From a beta proteobacterium L13 (lineage in GTDB: Bacteria > Pseudomonadota > Gammaproteobacteria > Burkholderiales > Chromobacteriaceae): a DNA stretch of 64,000 nucleotides. The notes beneath the pieces were generated by a model. It worked only from the letters and a program-made list of their open reading frames with translations, was not told the DNA's origin and made no database searches. Positions 46,932 to 57,056 of this stretch are shown one piece after another. A program made the translations under genes and the position numbers. Position 1 is the first letter of the stretch. Every line of letters begins with the position of its first letter. The stretch is taken from NCBI GenBank assembly GCA_000335715.1, contig AMYZ01000003.1, positions 1 through 64,000 of the forward strand. The letters run 5' to 3'.

Positions 46932-47166
46932 GGATACGTCTCTAAGGTTGGCCGCAAACAGCGGGTAGCCGGTGGCGGGAATGACTCAAGGCTGCACTGT
47001 AGCGGTGCGGCACTAGCGCGCTCAACCGTGGCGGCAGAACGCAGTGTTCCCACCGGTGCAACAAGGGTCTGGCAGGCATGCTTGCCGAGTAAGGGCAGCG
47101 ATTTTGCTGCACTGGCACATTTGCCGCACTCGCCCGCGCGCGAGGCCTGAAAAAACGACAAAGCTT

Positions 47167-47188
47167 TTGACGTTTACGTTTACGTCAA
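47167..47188. promoter_or_regulatory. Inverted repeat upstream of indolepyruvate oxidoreductase
   Basis: TTGACG and CGTCAA arms flank TTTACGTTTA, with TTTACG repeated inside. The site is about 160 bases before the gene's ATG. It resembles operators of MerR-type LiuR regulators of branched-chain amino acid degradation, as I remember them; that assignment is tentative. Confidence 0.45.
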
Positions 47189-47347
47189 CTAGTGTTCGCA
47201 CAAAGCGGTAGCACGCCTGCCGACACACTATAAAGAGACAGAGACACCGCCCGCCGCCTACCGCTGCCGGGCCACATCACCAGGACGGGACGGCTCACAA
47301 GGCTTCACCCGACCCGCTGCGACAAGCACACAGATGGAGGAGACACC

Positions 47348-50300
47348 ATGTCGATTCGCCACGTCGAACTGGAAGACAAATACACGGCACCTACCGGGCA
47401 AGTATTGCTCAACGGTATCCAGGCGCTGGTACGCTTGCCGATGATGCAGCAGGCGCGCGATAAAGCCGCCGGGCTGAACACCGCCGGCTACGTTACCGGC
47501 TACCGCGGCTCGCCGCTGGGCAACGTGGACCAGGTCATGCAGAAGGCCAGCAAGCACCTGGCCGCGAATAATGTGGTATTCCACCCGGGCCTGAACGAAG
47601 ACCTGGCCGCCACCGCGGTGTGGGGTACGCAGCAGGTCAATATGTTCGAGGGTGCCAAGTACGACGGCGTGTATTCCATGTGGTACGGCAAGGGCCCCGG
47701 CGTGGACCGCTCCGGTGACGTGATCAAGCACGGCAACGTGGCCGGCACCAGCAAGTTCGGCGGCGTGCTGCTGATCTGCGGCGACGACCACGCCGCCAAG
47801 TCGTCCACCTTCCCGCACCAGTCCGATCACATTCTGGCCGCCAGCATGATTCCGGTGCTCAGCCCGTCCGGCGTGCAAGAGGTCATCGACTACGGCCTGC
47901 ACGCCTGGGCCATGAGCCGTTATTCCGGCTGCTGGGTGTCGATCAAGGCCATCTCCGACACCATCGAAAGCGCCGCCGTGGTGGACATCAGCCCCGAGCG
48001 CGTGCAAACGCTGATCCCCGAAGACTTCCCGCTGCCGCCGGACGGCCTGTCCATCCGCTGGCCGGACACCCCGCTGGCGCAGGAAAAGCGCGTGCTGCAC
48101 CACCGCTTGTACGCGGCGCTGGCCTACGCCCGCGTGAACAAGCTGAACCACGTGACGCTGGATTCGCCCAAGGCGCGGCTGGGCATCATCACCTGTGGCA
48201 AGAGCTACCTGGACGTGATGCAGGCGCTGGACGACCTGGGCATCGACGAGCAACTGGCCGCCGACATCGGCCTGCGCATCTTCAAGGTGGGCATGGTATG
48301 GCCGCTGGAGCCGGAAGGCGTGCGCCAGTTTGCCGAAGGTCTGGAAGAGATCATGGTGATCGAGGAAAAACGCCAGATCATCGAATACCAGCTGAAAGAA
48401 CAGCTGTACAACTGGCGCGACGATGTGCGCCCGCGCGTGGTGGGCAAGTTTGCCGAAAAAGGCGAATGGGCGCTGCCGCACGGCGACTGGCTGCTGCCGG
48501 CCGCCGGCGAGCTGACCCCGGCCATGATCGCCCGCGCCATCGCCAAGCGCCTGGCCAAGGTGTACGACAGCCCGGTGATCCACGATCGCCTGAAGTTCTA
48601 CGACGACAAGGAAGCCCAGCTGGTGAAACCGCGCGAAGCCATCGCGCGCATTCCGCACTACTGCAGTGGCTGCCCGCACAACACCAGTACCAAGGTGCCG
48701 GAAGGCAGCCGCGCCGTGGCCGGCATCGGTTGCCACTACATGGCGCACTGGATCGAAGGCGACAGCACCAAGACCTTTACCCAGATGGGCGGCGAAGGCA
48801 TTACCTGGCTGGGCCAAGCGCCGTTCACCACCACCAAGCACATCTTTACCAACCTGGGTGACGGCACCTACTTCCACTCCGGCCTGCTGGCCATCCGCGC
48901 CGCAGTGGCCGGCAAGGTCAACCTTACCTACAAGATTCTCTACAACGACGCGGTAGCGATGACCGGCGGCCAGAACGTGGACGGCTACCTGGACGTGCCG
49001 ATGATTACCCGCCAGGTGCACGCCGAAGGGGTTGGCCGCATCGTGATTACCAGCGACGACCCGGACAAATACCGCACCGCGCACGGCCTGAAAGAAGGCC
49101 TGGCGCCAGGCGTGGAAGTGTTCCACCGCCGCGAGCTGGACCGCCTGCAAAAAGAGCTGCGCGAGCTGCCTGGCGTCACCATCCTGATCCACGACCAGAC
49201 CTGTGCCGCCGAAAAACGCCGCCGCCGCAAACGCAAGGAATTCCCCGACCCGGACCGCCGCGCCTTCATCAACGAGCGCGTGTGCGAGGGCTGTGGCGAT
49301 TGCGGCAAGAAATCCGGCTGCCTGTCGGTGCTGCCGGTGGAAACCGCGCTGGGCCGCAAGCGCAAGATCGACCAGAGCAGCTGCAACAAGGACTTCTCCT
49401 GCGTGGAAGGCTTCTGCCCCAGCTTTGTATCGGTGGCGGGCGCCAGCGTGAAAAAACCGGGCGGTGCCGCCGCCAGCCTGGACAGCATGGGCGCCCTGCC
49501 ACAGCCGCTGCTGCCGGGCTTGCACGAGCCGTTTGGCATCATGGTCACTGGCGTGGGCGGTACCGGCGTAGTCACCATCGGCCAGGTGCTGGCCATGGCC
49601 GCGCACCTGGATAACAAGGGTGTAACGGTGCTGGACATGGCTGGCCTGGCGCAAAAAGGCGGCTCGGTGTGGTCGCACGTGCGCATTGCTGATAGCCAGG
49701 AAAAACTGCACGCCGTGCGCATTGCCGCCGGTGACGCCAACCTGGTGCTGGGTTGCGACCTGGTAGTGACTGCCGCCGAAGAAGCGCTGGCCAAGATGCG
49801 CGAAGGCTTCAGCCACGTGGTGGTGAACAACTACGAATCGCCGACTAGCGCCTTCCTGAAAAACCCGGACGTGCGCTTCCCGGCCAAGGCCATGAAGGAA
49901 GCCATCATCGAGTCGGTAGGCAGCCAGCATTTTGCCGAGGTCAACGCCACGCGCATTGCCACCGCACTCATGGGCGATGCCATTGCGGCCAATATGTTCA
50001 TGCTGGGTTACGCCTGGCAAAAGGGCCTGGTACCGGTATCGCTGGAAGCCATCATGAAAGCGGTAGAGCTGAACGGTGCCGCGGTGAAGTTTAACCAGCA
50101 GGCTTTTGTGTGGGGCCGCCACGCCGCGCACGACCCGGCGCGCATCGACACCCTGGTCAGCCCGTCCGCCGTGGTGCAGTTCGTGCCGCGTGACACGGTA
50201 GAGGGCGTATTGCACCACCGTAGCAAAGAGCTGGTGGCCTACCAGGACGACAAGTTGGCCGCACGCTACAAGGCGCTGGTGGAGCAGGTAAAAGCCGCCG

Positions 50301-50839
50301 AAGAGCGCGCCAAACCGGGCAGCAGCGCGCTGACACTGGCAGTCGCCCGCGCCTACTACCACGTGCTGGCCTACAAGGACGAGTACGAAGTGGCACGCCT
50401 GTACAGCGATGGCGAGTTCCAGCGCGCGCTGCACGAGCAGTTCGACGGTGACCTCAAGCTCACCTTCCATTTTGGCGCCAGCTGGATGACCGGCCATCAG
50501 CCGAAAAAGGTGAACCTGGGCCCGTGGGCACTGAAGGCGCTGGGCGTGATTGCCCGCTTCAAGGGCCTGCGCGGCAGCGCGCTGGACCCGTTTGGCTGGC
50601 AGGCCGACCGCCGCCTGGAGCGCGCCATGATAGGCGAGTTCGAGGCGCTGGTAGGCCAGCTACTGGCGGGCCTGTCTGCGGCCAACCTGGGCACGGCGAG
50701 CGAGATGGTAAAACTGTACGAGGGGATTCGCGGTTTTGGTCATGTGAAGGAAGCTGGCCACCAGGCCGCGCAAACCAGGCTGGCCGAGCTGCGCAAAGCG
50801 TTCGATACGCCGCCCGCCCATAAGGGCGCGGCTGCATAA
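47348..50839 (+). CDS. Indolepyruvate ferredoxin oxidoreductase, fused IorA-IorB
   Basis: Oxidatively decarboxylates aryl or branched 2-oxoacids to acyl-CoA, with thiamine diphosphate and Fe-S clusters. The 1163-residue protein runs: pyrimidine-binding domain (GYVTGYRGSPLGNVDQVM), a CxxC site (YCSGCPHNTST), the ThDP domain (FTNLGDGTYFHSGLLAIR and KILYNDAVAMTGGQNVDGY), a cluster site (VCEGCGDCGKKSGC and NKDFSCVEGFCPSF) and the gamma-type domain (VTGVGGTGVVTIGQVLAMAA). GGAGGAG lies five bases before the ATG. Single-gene unit with its own terminator. Likely role: degradation of aromatic or branched amino acids. Confidence 0.94.
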   Translation: MSIRHVELEDKYTAPTGQVLLNGIQALVRLPMMQQARDKAAGLNTAGYVTGYRGSPLGNVDQVMQKASKHLAANNVVFHPGLNEDLAATAVWGTQQVNMFEGAKYDGVYSMWYGKGPGVDRSGDVIKHGNVAGTSKFGGVLLICGDDHAAKSSTFPHQSDHILAASMIPVLSPSGVQEVIDYGLHAWAMSRYSGCWVSIKAISDTIESAAVVDISPERVQTLIPEDFPLPPDGLSIRWPDTPLAQEKRVLHHRLYAALAYARVNKLNHVTLDSPKARLGIITCGKSYLDVMQALDDLGIDEQLAADIGLRIFKVGMVWPLEPEGVRQFAEGLEEIMVIEEKRQIIEYQLKEQLYNWRDDVRPRVVGKFAEKGEWALPHGDWLLPAAGELTPAMIARAIAKRLAKVYDSPVIHDRLKFYDDKEAQLVKPREAIARIPHYCSGCPHNTSTKVPEGSRAVAGIGCHYMAHWIEGDSTKTFTQMGGEGITWLGQAPFTTTKHIFTNLGDGTYFHSGLLAIRAAVAGKVNLTYKILYNDAVAMTGGQNVDGYLDVPMITRQVHAEGVGRIVITSDDPDKYRTAHGLKEGLAPGVEVFHRRELDRLQKELRELPGVTILIHDQTCAAEKRRRRKRKEFPDPDRRAFINERVCEGCGDCGKKSGCLSVLPVETALGRKRKIDQSSCNKDFSCVEGFCPSFVSVAGASVKKPGGAAASLDSMGALPQPLLPGLHEPFGIMVTGVGGTGVVTIGQVLAMAAHLDNKGVTVLDMAGLAQKGGSVWSHVRIADSQEKLHAVRIAAGDANLVLGCDLVVTAAEEALAKMREGFSHVVVNNYESPTSAFLKNPDVRFPAKAMKEAIIESVGSQHFAEVNATRIATALMGDAIAANMFMLGYAWQKGLVPVSLEAIMKAVELNGAAVKFNQQAFVWGRHAAHDPARIDTLVSPSAVVQFVPRDTVEGVLHHRSKELVAYQDDKLAARYKALVEQVKAAEERAKPGSSALTLAVARAYYHVLAYKDEYEVARLYSDGEFQRALHEQFDGDLKLTFHFGASWMTGHQPKKVNLGPWALKALGVIARFKGLRGSALDPFGWQADRRLERAMIGEFEALVGQLLAGLSAANLGTASEMVKLYEGIRGFGHVKEAGHQAAQTRLAELRKAFDTPPAHKGAAA

Positions 50840-50862
50840 CGGGCATTGTTTGAGGGTGTTTG

Positions 50863-50886
50863 ACGGGCCGCAAGGCCCGTTTTTTT
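50863..50886 (+). terminator. Rho-independent terminator of indolepyruvate oxidoreductase
   Basis: ACGGGCC-GCAA-GGCCCGT stem-loop followed by six T, 23 bases past the stop. Confidence 0.9.
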
Positions 50887-51008
50887 ATGCGCATCAATCC
50901 GCGGCAGGTTACCGGTCAGAGGCTGGCGCGCTACGGTGCAGCTAGCTGCTAGGCAGGCGGGGCATTAAGTGGTATTAAAAAGGGTTGTTTTATCCACAGG
51001 GAAACGCC

Positions 51009-51473
51009 ATGCCCGCCGACATTCTGGTGAAGCTGTACCAGCTGCCACCCTGCCCTGCTGTACCCGACGGCATCGTGTTACGCCACCCCATGCCACACGA
51101 GCGTGGCGCCATGCGCATGTGGATAAGCCGTGAGTTTTCTGATGGCTGGGCCGACGAATTCGATACGGCATTCTGCAGTATGCCGCCCAGTGCCTGGGTG
51201 TTGCAGCGTGGCGGCGAGCTACTGGGTTTTGCCTGCTATGACGTGACCGCCCGCGGCTTTTTCGGGCCCACGGGGGTAAAGGAAAGCGAGCAAGGTCAAG
51301 GGTTTGGACGTTTGCTGCTGCTGGCGTCCATGCATGCGCTGCACCAGCTGGGTTACGGCTACGCCATCATCGGCAGTGCCGGGCCGGTGGACTTCTATCT
51401 GCGCACCTTGCCGGCCATGCAGATCCCCGATAGCCACCCCGGTATTTATCCACAGCCTGTTGATAAGTGCTAA
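51009..51473 (+). CDS. GNAT acetyltransferase
   Basis: A 154-residue N-acetyltransferase with motif A in GVKESEQGQGFGRLLLLASM. The rest (ISREFSDGWADEFDTAF, YAIIGSAGPVDFYLR) matches a group of uncharacterised GNAT proteins. GGGA lies eight bases before the ATG. The gene is bracketed by DnaA boxes: TTATCCACA in its upstream region (50990), one inside (51118) and one near its end (51446). Confidence 0.8.
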   Translation: MPADILVKLYQLPPCPAVPDGIVLRHPMPHERGAMRMWISREFSDGWADEFDTAFCSMPPSAWVLQRGGELLGFACYDVTARGFFGPTGVKESEQGQGFGRLLLLASMHALHQLGYGYAIIGSAGPVDFYLRTLPAMQIPDSHPGIYPQPVDKC

Positions 51474-51570
51474 AAAACCGCTGCGCTGCGGGTGCTGTGG
51501 GCTATGCGCGCCGGAGGCAGCGATGACGGTGTTTGGCGAGCATGGATTGCTTAAACCAGCTTGATACCAG

Positions 51571-51810
51571 TCAGGCCAGACGCACGCCCGGAAACAGGCT
51601 GAGCCGACGGGCGTCGTCTACCGCTTGTTCCATATCGCAGGTTTCCTGCTGCCATACCCATACCTTGTGCAGCGGGTCGAAGGTTTCCACCAGCCACAGC
51701 TTTTTACCGGTGCCCAGCGCCACCAGGCGCGCGCGCGCTGGCTGCTGGTAGTTGAAGATGACGGCGTCGCTGGTGACGGGGGCTTGTGGCTTGGTAAACA
51801 GGCTACGCAT
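51571..51810 (-). CDS. Small hypothetical protein
   Basis: A 79-residue protein with a beta-rich pattern (AVIFNYQQPARARLVALGTG, LWLVETFDPLHKVWVWQQET) and a short C-terminal helix. No family recognised. An ATG at 51810 (MRSLFTKPQ) is preferred to one 15 codons earlier. It follows the AbrB-family gene in transcription order by 53 bases. Confidence 0.5.
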   Translation of the reverse strand: MRSLFTKPQAPVTSDAVIFNYQQPARARLVALGTGKKLWLVETFDPLHKVWVWQQETCDMEQAVDDARRLSLFPGVRLA

Positions 51811-51862
51811 GATGATGTCCGTGATGGGATATACCAGGCTTATTGCAAATGCCATGCCAGCT

Positions 51863-52893
51863 TCAAGCGCGCGCAGGTGCTGGTGCCAGCCAGCGCGATA
51901 GCGGCTCGGCCAGCAGTAGCACCATCACCAGCCGGCACAGCTGGAACGCGATGATGGTGGGCACGTCCAGCCCCATGGCGCGGGCGGTGAGGCACATTTC
52001 GGTGATGCCACCCGGTGCCATGGCCAGAATGGCCAAGGGGGCGGAGAGGCCGGCCACAGCGGCCAGCGAACCGGCACCGGCTACCGCCAGCAGCAGCAAT
52101 AGTGCCAGGCTGGCCAGAAAGGCGGCCAGGAAGCGCGGTGCGGCCAACATCTGCTGCCTATCGAAGCGCACGCCCAATGCAATGCCGATCAGCAGCTGCG
52201 CCAGCTCTACCCAGCCACCCGGCAGGCTGCCGCTCACCGTACCGCTGCTGGCCAGCAGCAGGCTGATGGTGAGCGGGCCGATAAACCACGGGTTGGGGAT
52301 ACGCCGCCATTGCAGCAGGGCGCCCAGCGCCAAGGCCGGCAGCAGCCACGGCAAGGCGCTGCTGCCCAGTGGTGCAAGCGTGGTGGCAAACGGTGCAGCG
52401 CTGTGCCCGAACAGGGCAAAGGCACCGGGGTACAGCAGCACCACGATCAGCACGCGCAAGCTCTGGCCCAGCACGATCCATTCGCTTTTTGCCCCGCGAC
52501 GGCTGCCGATGGCGGTCATTTCCGAGGCGCCGCCAGGCAGCGCCACTAGCCAGGCGGTGAGCGGGTCCAGAGTCGGGCATAGCCGCCGTAGCAGCTGCAT
52601 GGCCAGCCACGCTAGCAGGAAGGCAAACGCCACCGCCACGGCTATCCACGGTGCCAGTGCAATGGTACGCAGCAGAGCGTCGTGGCTGAAGGTGAGCCCC
52701 AGTGCCAGGCCGACAGTGGCCTGGCCCAGCTCGCGGCTATGGCGGATGCTGGCCAGCGGCAGCCCGAGCAGGCGGCCGCCCAGCATGGCCAGTAGTGGCC
52801 CCAGCAGCCAGGGCAGCGGGCCACCGGCGGCGTGCCAAAAAAAACGCCAGCTAGACTGATGACGAGTCCACTGGCGTGTGAGAAGTACAACAT
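51863..52893 (-). pseudogene. AbrB-family membrane protein gene broken at a poly-T tract
   Basis: AbrB-family (ammonia monooxygenase-like) proteins have about ten membrane segments in about 350 residues. Here the N-terminus (MLYFSHASGLVISLAGVFF) starts at ATG 52893. The rest (WHAAGGPLPWLLGPLLAMLG onward through ALPGGASEMTAIGS to the stop at 51863) lies in the next frame. The frames meet at a run of eight T on the coding strand (52837-52844); nine or six T would restore one 343-residue protein. This may be a sequencing slip, a true mutation or a phase-variable switch. It follows tctA by 60 bases and may belong to the tctCBA operon. Confidence 0.75.
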
Positions 52894-52953
52894 CGCTTGT
52901 ACCGGGAGTACGGGGTGAGCGGCCGCTTCTGACGGCGGCCATCAGCAGGCGGC

Positions 52954-54456
52954 TTAGGCTTGCAGCATTTTCTGGCGGCGCTTCATCAGCGGCGGCACGA
53001 TCAGGATGGCGGCTGTTACCACCAGGATGGCCAGCGAGATCGGGTGCGTCAGGAATACGGTCAGGTCGCCCTGGTGGATGGACATGGCGCGGCGGAAGTG
53101 TTTTTCTGCCATCGGCCCCACGATCAGGCCCACTACCAGTGGCACCACCGGGAAGTCGAAGCGGCGCATCATGAAGCCCAGTACGCCAATGATGTACAGC
53201 AGCATCAGGTCGAACCAGCTCTGGCGCAGCGCGTAGGCACCCATGGTGGCCAGTACCACAATGCCGCCGTACAGCAGCGGGCGCGGCACTTTCAGGAACT
53301 GTACCCACAGGCCGACCAGCGGCAGGTTCAGCACCAGCAGCATCACGTTGCCGATGTACAGCGAGGCGATCAGGCCCCACACCAGCTCGGGGTTGGTATC
53401 AAACAGCAGCGGGCCAGGCACGATGTTGTACTGCTGGAAGGCAGACAGCATGATGGCAGCGGTGGCCGAGGTGGGGATACCCAGCGTCAGCAGCGGTACC
53501 AGGGTGCCGGTTACCGCGGCATTGTTGGCCGCTTCCGGGCCGGCTACGCCTTCGATGGCGCCTTTGCCGAACTGTTTCTGTGTTTCCGGGTTGGCCAGCT
53601 TGCGCTCGGCCGAGTACGACAGGAAGGTCGGCATTTCGGTGCCGCCTGCCGGCAGGGTACCAAACGGGAAGCCGATGGCGGTACCGCGCAGCCACGGTTT
53701 CCACGAGCGCTTCCAGTCGTCCTTGCTCATCCAGAAGCTGCCTTTGAGCGACTCGATACGGCCGGATATCTTGTTTTCGTAGGTGGCGGTGTACAGCGTT
53801 TCACCGATGGCAAACAGGCCCATGGCCACCACCACGATGTCGATACCGTCGATCAGCGGCATCAGGCCAAAGGTAAAGCGGCTCTGGCCGGATTGCGACT
53901 CGATGCCGATCAGGCCCATAGACAGGCCCAGCAGCAAGGCGATAAAGCCTTTCAGCGGCGAGTTACCCAGCACGGCCGACACGGCAGCGAAGGTCAGCAT
54001 CATCAGGGCAAAGGTTTCTACCGGGCCCAGCTGCAGGGCAAAGCCGGCAATCACCGGGGCCAGCAGGGTGAGCAGCACGGTAGCAATGCTGCCGGCCACA
54101 AACGAACCGATGGCGGCGGTAGACAGCGCCGGGCCGGCACGGCCGGCTTTGGCCATCTTGTTGCCTTCCAGCGCCGATACGATAGAGCCAGCTTCACCCG
54201 GCGTATTCAGCAGGATGGAGGTGGTAGAGCCGCCAAACATGGCGCCGTAGTACACGCCGGCCAGCATGATCAGCGCGCCGGTTGGGTCTACGCTTTGCGT
54301 TACCGGCAGCAGCAGCGCCACGGTGACCGCCGGGCCCACGCCGGGTAGCACGCCAATGGCGGTACCCAGGGTACAGCCCAGCAGTGCCCACAGCAGGTTG
54401 GCCGGGGTCAGTGCGGTAGCAAAGCCCAGACTGAACAGGGCATTCAACGATTCCAT
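52954..54456 (-). CDS. tctA: Tripartite tricarboxylate transporter, large membrane subunit TctA
   Basis: The twelve-helix permease of the TTT importer, 500 residues. Hallmarks: [20 protein letters not shown] near the N-terminus, [20 protein letters not shown], and the repeat [20 protein letters not shown] with [14 protein letters not shown]. Its ATG shares a base with the tctB stop (TAATG). Order tctC-tctB-tctA is standard. Confidence 0.95.
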   Translation of the reverse strand: MESLNALFSLGFATALTPANLLWALLGCTLGTAIGVLPGVGPAVTVALLLPVTQSVDPTGALIMLAGVYYGAMFGGSTTSILLNTPGEAGSIVSALEGNKMAKAGRAGPALSTAAIGSFVAGSIATVLLTLLAPVIAGFALQLGPVETFALMMLTFAAVSAVLGNSPLKGFIALLLGLSMGLIGIESQSGQSRFTFGLMPLIDGIDIVVVAMGLFAIGETLYTATYENKISGRIESLKGSFWMSKDDWKRSWKPWLRGTAIGFPFGTLPAGGTEMPTFLSYSAERKLANPETQKQFGKGAIEGVAGPEAANNAAVTGTLVPLLTLGIPTSATAAIMLSAFQQYNIVPGPLLFDTNPELVWGLIASLYIGNVMLLVLNLPLVGLWVQFLKVPRPLLYGGIVVLATMGAYALRQSWFDLMLLYIIGVLGFMMRRFDFPVVPLVVGLIVGPMAEKHFRRAMSIHQGDLTVFLTHPISLAILVVTAAILIVPPLMKRRQKMLQA

Positions 54457-54971
54457 TACAGTACTCCCCCCGGGATCAGCGCCGGCAGGTTAAGGCCCAG
54501 CGTCTTGAACAGGTGAAACAGGCCCAGGGCCAAAGCAAAAGACAACACCAGGTCCAGTGTGGGGCGGCGGGTGTCCAGTGCACGACAAATACCGAAGCAC
54601 AGCAAGGTGCCAGCCAGGGTGAAACCCACCAGGCCAATCAGTGCCATATGGGCAATCAGGCTGCCGCTGGCAATGGCGAACATGCGCCAGTCGGCGTCGC
54701 CACGGGCAAATTCGTCTTCGGCTTCTACTTCTGCCGCGTCGTTCTCGCCATCGCTGAGGATGGTATCCGGCCCGTTACTGTGGCGACGCTGCATCAGCAG
54801 CGCGCCACCGGCAACGATCAGACCGGTTACCACCAGCGAAGGAAAGAAGCGCGGCCCGATGCCGGCATAGCCGGCATCATTCGGGATGTCCTGCAGCTGC
54901 CAGGCCATGAACAGGCCCAGCAGGATGATCCCGAAGGCGAGCCATTGCTCGCCGGATACGCGCTTGATCAT
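54456..54971 (-). CDS. tctB: Tripartite tricarboxylate transporter, small membrane subunit TctB
   Basis: The four-helix subunit of the TTT importer, 171 residues, with hydrophobic segments near 10-28, 40-58, 100-130 and 145-165 and the family start [13 protein letters not shown] followed by [11 protein letters not shown]. An acidic insertion (about 70-93) is not membrane-like. Three bases separate it from tctC and it overlaps tctA. Confidence 0.9.
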   Translation of the reverse strand: MIKRVSGEQWLAFGIILLGLFMAWQLQDIPNDAGYAGIGPRFFPSLVVTGLIVAGGALLMQRRHSNGPDTILSDGENDAAEVEAEDEFARGDADWRMFAIASGSLIAHMALIGLVGFTLAGTLLCFGICRALDTRRPTLDLVLSFALALGLFHLFKTLGLNLPALIPGGVL

Positions 54972-54974
54972 GGC

Positions 54975-55928
54975 TTAGTTACCCAGCTTCAGTTTCTTGA
55001 CAGTCACGGCGGTACGCTTGATGTCTTCGTTCAGGAAGGTCTGGAAGCTGTCGCCGCTTTGCAGCATGTCCAGCCACTCGAATTTCTCGGCCTTGGCTTT
55101 CCAGGCTGGCGATTTCACCGCGGTTTCCACCATCTTGATCAGCTGGGTTTTCTGCGCGGCGTTGATGCCTGGGGGCGCAAACACACCGCGCCAGTTGTAC
55201 ACCACCACGTCGGTGCCCTGTTCGCGGATGGTTGGCACCGGAATGTCCGGGTTACGGGTGGCGGCGGAAATACCCAGCGCGCGTACTTTGCCTGCCTTGA
55301 TCAGGTCGGCCAGCTCGCCGTAGCCGCTGATGTAGGCGGCAATCTGGTTACCCAGCACGGCGGCCTTGCCCTCGCCACCACCGGCAAACGGGATGTAGTT
55401 CAGCTTGTCCGGGTCCACGCCGGCTTTTTCCGACATCAGGCTGGCCATGATGTGGTCAATGCCGCCAGCCGAGCCGCCACCGATGCTCACGGCACCCGGG
55501 TTGGCCTTGTAGGCGGCCATCAGGTCCTTGATGGATTTGTACGGCGAGGCGGTAGGCACCACGATCACGTTGAACTCGCCCATCAGGCGGGAAATCGGCG
55601 TCACCATGCCAAAGTTCACTGGCGACTTGTTGGTTTCCAGCGCGCCCACGGTCACGGCACCGGCTACCAGCAGGGCGTTAGGGTTGCCCTTTTCGTTATT
55701 CACGAACTGCGCCATGCCGATGGCACCACCGGCACCGGCCTTGTTTTCCACGACGACGCTTTTTACCTGGCCCGACGCTTGCAGCGCTTCGCCCAGGGTA
55801 CGGGCGATGGTGTCAAAGCCGCCGCCCGGGTTGGCCGGAGCCATGATCTTGAATTGTTCAACTTGCGCCTGTGCGGCCATCGGCGCCAGGGCTACCAGGC
55901 AGGAAACCAGCAGGGTTTTCAGTTTCAT
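54975..55928 (-). CDS. tctC: Tripartite tricarboxylate transporter substrate-binding protein TctC
   Basis: The periplasmic receptor of the TTT importer, 317 residues with signal peptide (cleavage near AQAQ, about residue 22). Bug-family marks: FKIMAPANPGGGFDTIARTL, VVENKAGAGGAIGMAQFV, and the Asp-rich loop in GGSAGGIDHIMASLM. GGAGAG precedes the ATG. Citrate is the classic ligand; the real one is not shown by sequence. First gene of tctCBA. Confidence 0.95.
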   Translation of the reverse strand: MKLKTLLVSCLVALAPMAAQAQVEQFKIMAPANPGGGFDTIARTLGEALQASGQVKSVVVENKAGAGGAIGMAQFVNNEKGNPNALLVAGAVTVGALETNKSPVNFGMVTPISRLMGEFNVIVVPTASPYKSIKDLMAAYKANPGAVSIGGGSAGGIDHIMASLMSEKAGVDPDKLNYIPFAGGGEGKAAVLGNQIAAYISGYGELADLIKAGKVRALGISAATRNPDIPVPTIREQGTDVVVYNWRGVFAPPGINAAQKTQLIKMVETAVKSPAWKAKAEKFEWLDMLQSGDSFQTFLNEDIKRTAVTVKKLKLGN

Positions 55929-55994
55929 GAATCTCTCCAGTGTTGTGGTACAGCGAGTAATACGTCCTCGGGGCGGGACGATGTTTAATCTTGT

Positions 55995-57056
55995 TCAGTG
56001 TGTCGGGCGGGTGGCCGCCGGCAGCTGGTCGCGCCAGCGTTTCAGGAACAGGCTCTTCTTGGCCGTATCCAGGTACACCAACAGCCCGCTACCTACCTGA
56101 ATCGGCCGCAGGTTGGCCGCATTGCGTTTCAGGTCGATATGGCCCAGCTGCCGCGGCAGGTCTTCGCGTATGGGCGGCAGCCCGCTGCCTTGCGACAGCA
56201 CGTGCTGGCCGTCGCGCGACAGCACAAAATCGGTCCACAGTTTGGCCGCTGCGGTATGGCGCGCGGCCTTGTGTATCAGCATCAGCCGGGTTACCACCAG
56301 CGCGTAGTCTTGCGGCAAAACCCAGCGCACCTGGGGCTGGTGGCGGGTAAAACTCACCGCGTACGGCCCCAGCACGTTATAGGCAATATCCGCCTCGCCT
56401 TGCTGCAGCCGGCGCAGCAGGGTCAGGCTGTTGCCTTCCTGAAAGCGCACATTGCGGCCCAGCGCGGCGGCCAGGTCCCAGAACTCGGCGTTATGGCGCG
56501 AGTCCTGGCTGAAAAACAGGTAACCGGCACCAGAGGCCTCCACGTCGTAGGTGGCGACCCGCAGCTGTCCGGGCTGGGCCCGCAGCATGCGGCGCAGGTC
56601 GGTATGCGTGCGCGGCATGTGGGCTACCCGCTGGCTGTGGTAGGCAAACACCACCGGCTCGAAGGTGGTGCCGTACACTTCATCCCGCCACGAGGCCCAG
56701 TCGGGCAGCGCATCTTTTTGCGGCGAGCTGTAGCGCAGGGCGTAGCCGTCGTTGACCAGCTTGATCTGCAGGTCCATCGCCGAGCTCCACAGCACGTCGC
56801 CGCTGGCGGCGTTATTGCCCAGCGCACGGCGGTAAATGTCGGCGCTGTTCAGCTCGTGGTACTGCACGCGGATAAACGGGTAACGCTGCTGGAAGGCCTG
56901 CAGTAGCGGCGCCACTTGTTCGCGGTCTATGGTGGCGTGCACCAGCAAGGTGCCTTCGCGCCGTGCCGCCTCGCTCAAACCGCTTTGCATGCCATTACCC
57001 GCCAGCAATAGCGGGCTGATGGCCAGACAAAGCCAGGTGAGCAGAAAACGGTGCAT
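55995..57056 (-). CDS. Periplasmic solute-binding protein upstream of tctCBA
   Basis: A 353-residue secreted protein of the iron(III)/polyamine-type binding-protein fold: signal peptide to about residue 22, LLVHATIDREQVAPLLQAFQ, GDVLWSSAMDLQIKLVNDGY, TFEPVVFAYHSQRVAHMPRT and DIAYNVLGPYAV. GGAG lies six bases before the ATG at 57056. No ABC permease is nearby. It sits between tctC and the divergent tctDE genes, where similar proteins occur in other betaproteobacteria. It might present a ligand to TctE; inference only. Confidence 0.8.
   Translation of the reverse strand: MHRFLLTWLCLAISPLLLAGNGMQSGLSEAARREGTLLVHATIDREQVAPLLQAFQQRYPFIRVQYHELNSADIYRRALGNNAASGDVLWSSAMDLQIKLVNDGYALRYSSPQKDALPDWASWRDEVYGTTFEPVVFAYHSQRVAHMPRTHTDLRRMLRAQPGQLRVATYDVEASGAGYLFFSQDSRHNAEFWDLAAALGRNVRFQEGNSLTLLRRLQQGEADIAYNVLGPYAVSFTRHQPQVRWVLPQDYALVVTRLMLIHKAARHTAAAKLWTDFVLSRDGQHVLSQGSGLPPIREDLPRQLGHIDLKRNAANLRPIQVGSGLLVYLDTAKKSLFLKRWRDQLPAATRPTH

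Noticed and set aside
47258-50497. A 1079-codon open frame on the minus strand opposite indolepyruvate oxidoreductase
   Set aside because: It mirrors a well-conserved plus-strand enzyme; long antisense frames are expected in GC-rich genes. The product is His/Val/Ala-rich low-complexity sequence with no family features.
52894-53380. Upstream extension of the second AbrB frame into tctA
   Set aside because: This part is tctA read out of frame; family similarity begins only at the poly-T tract.
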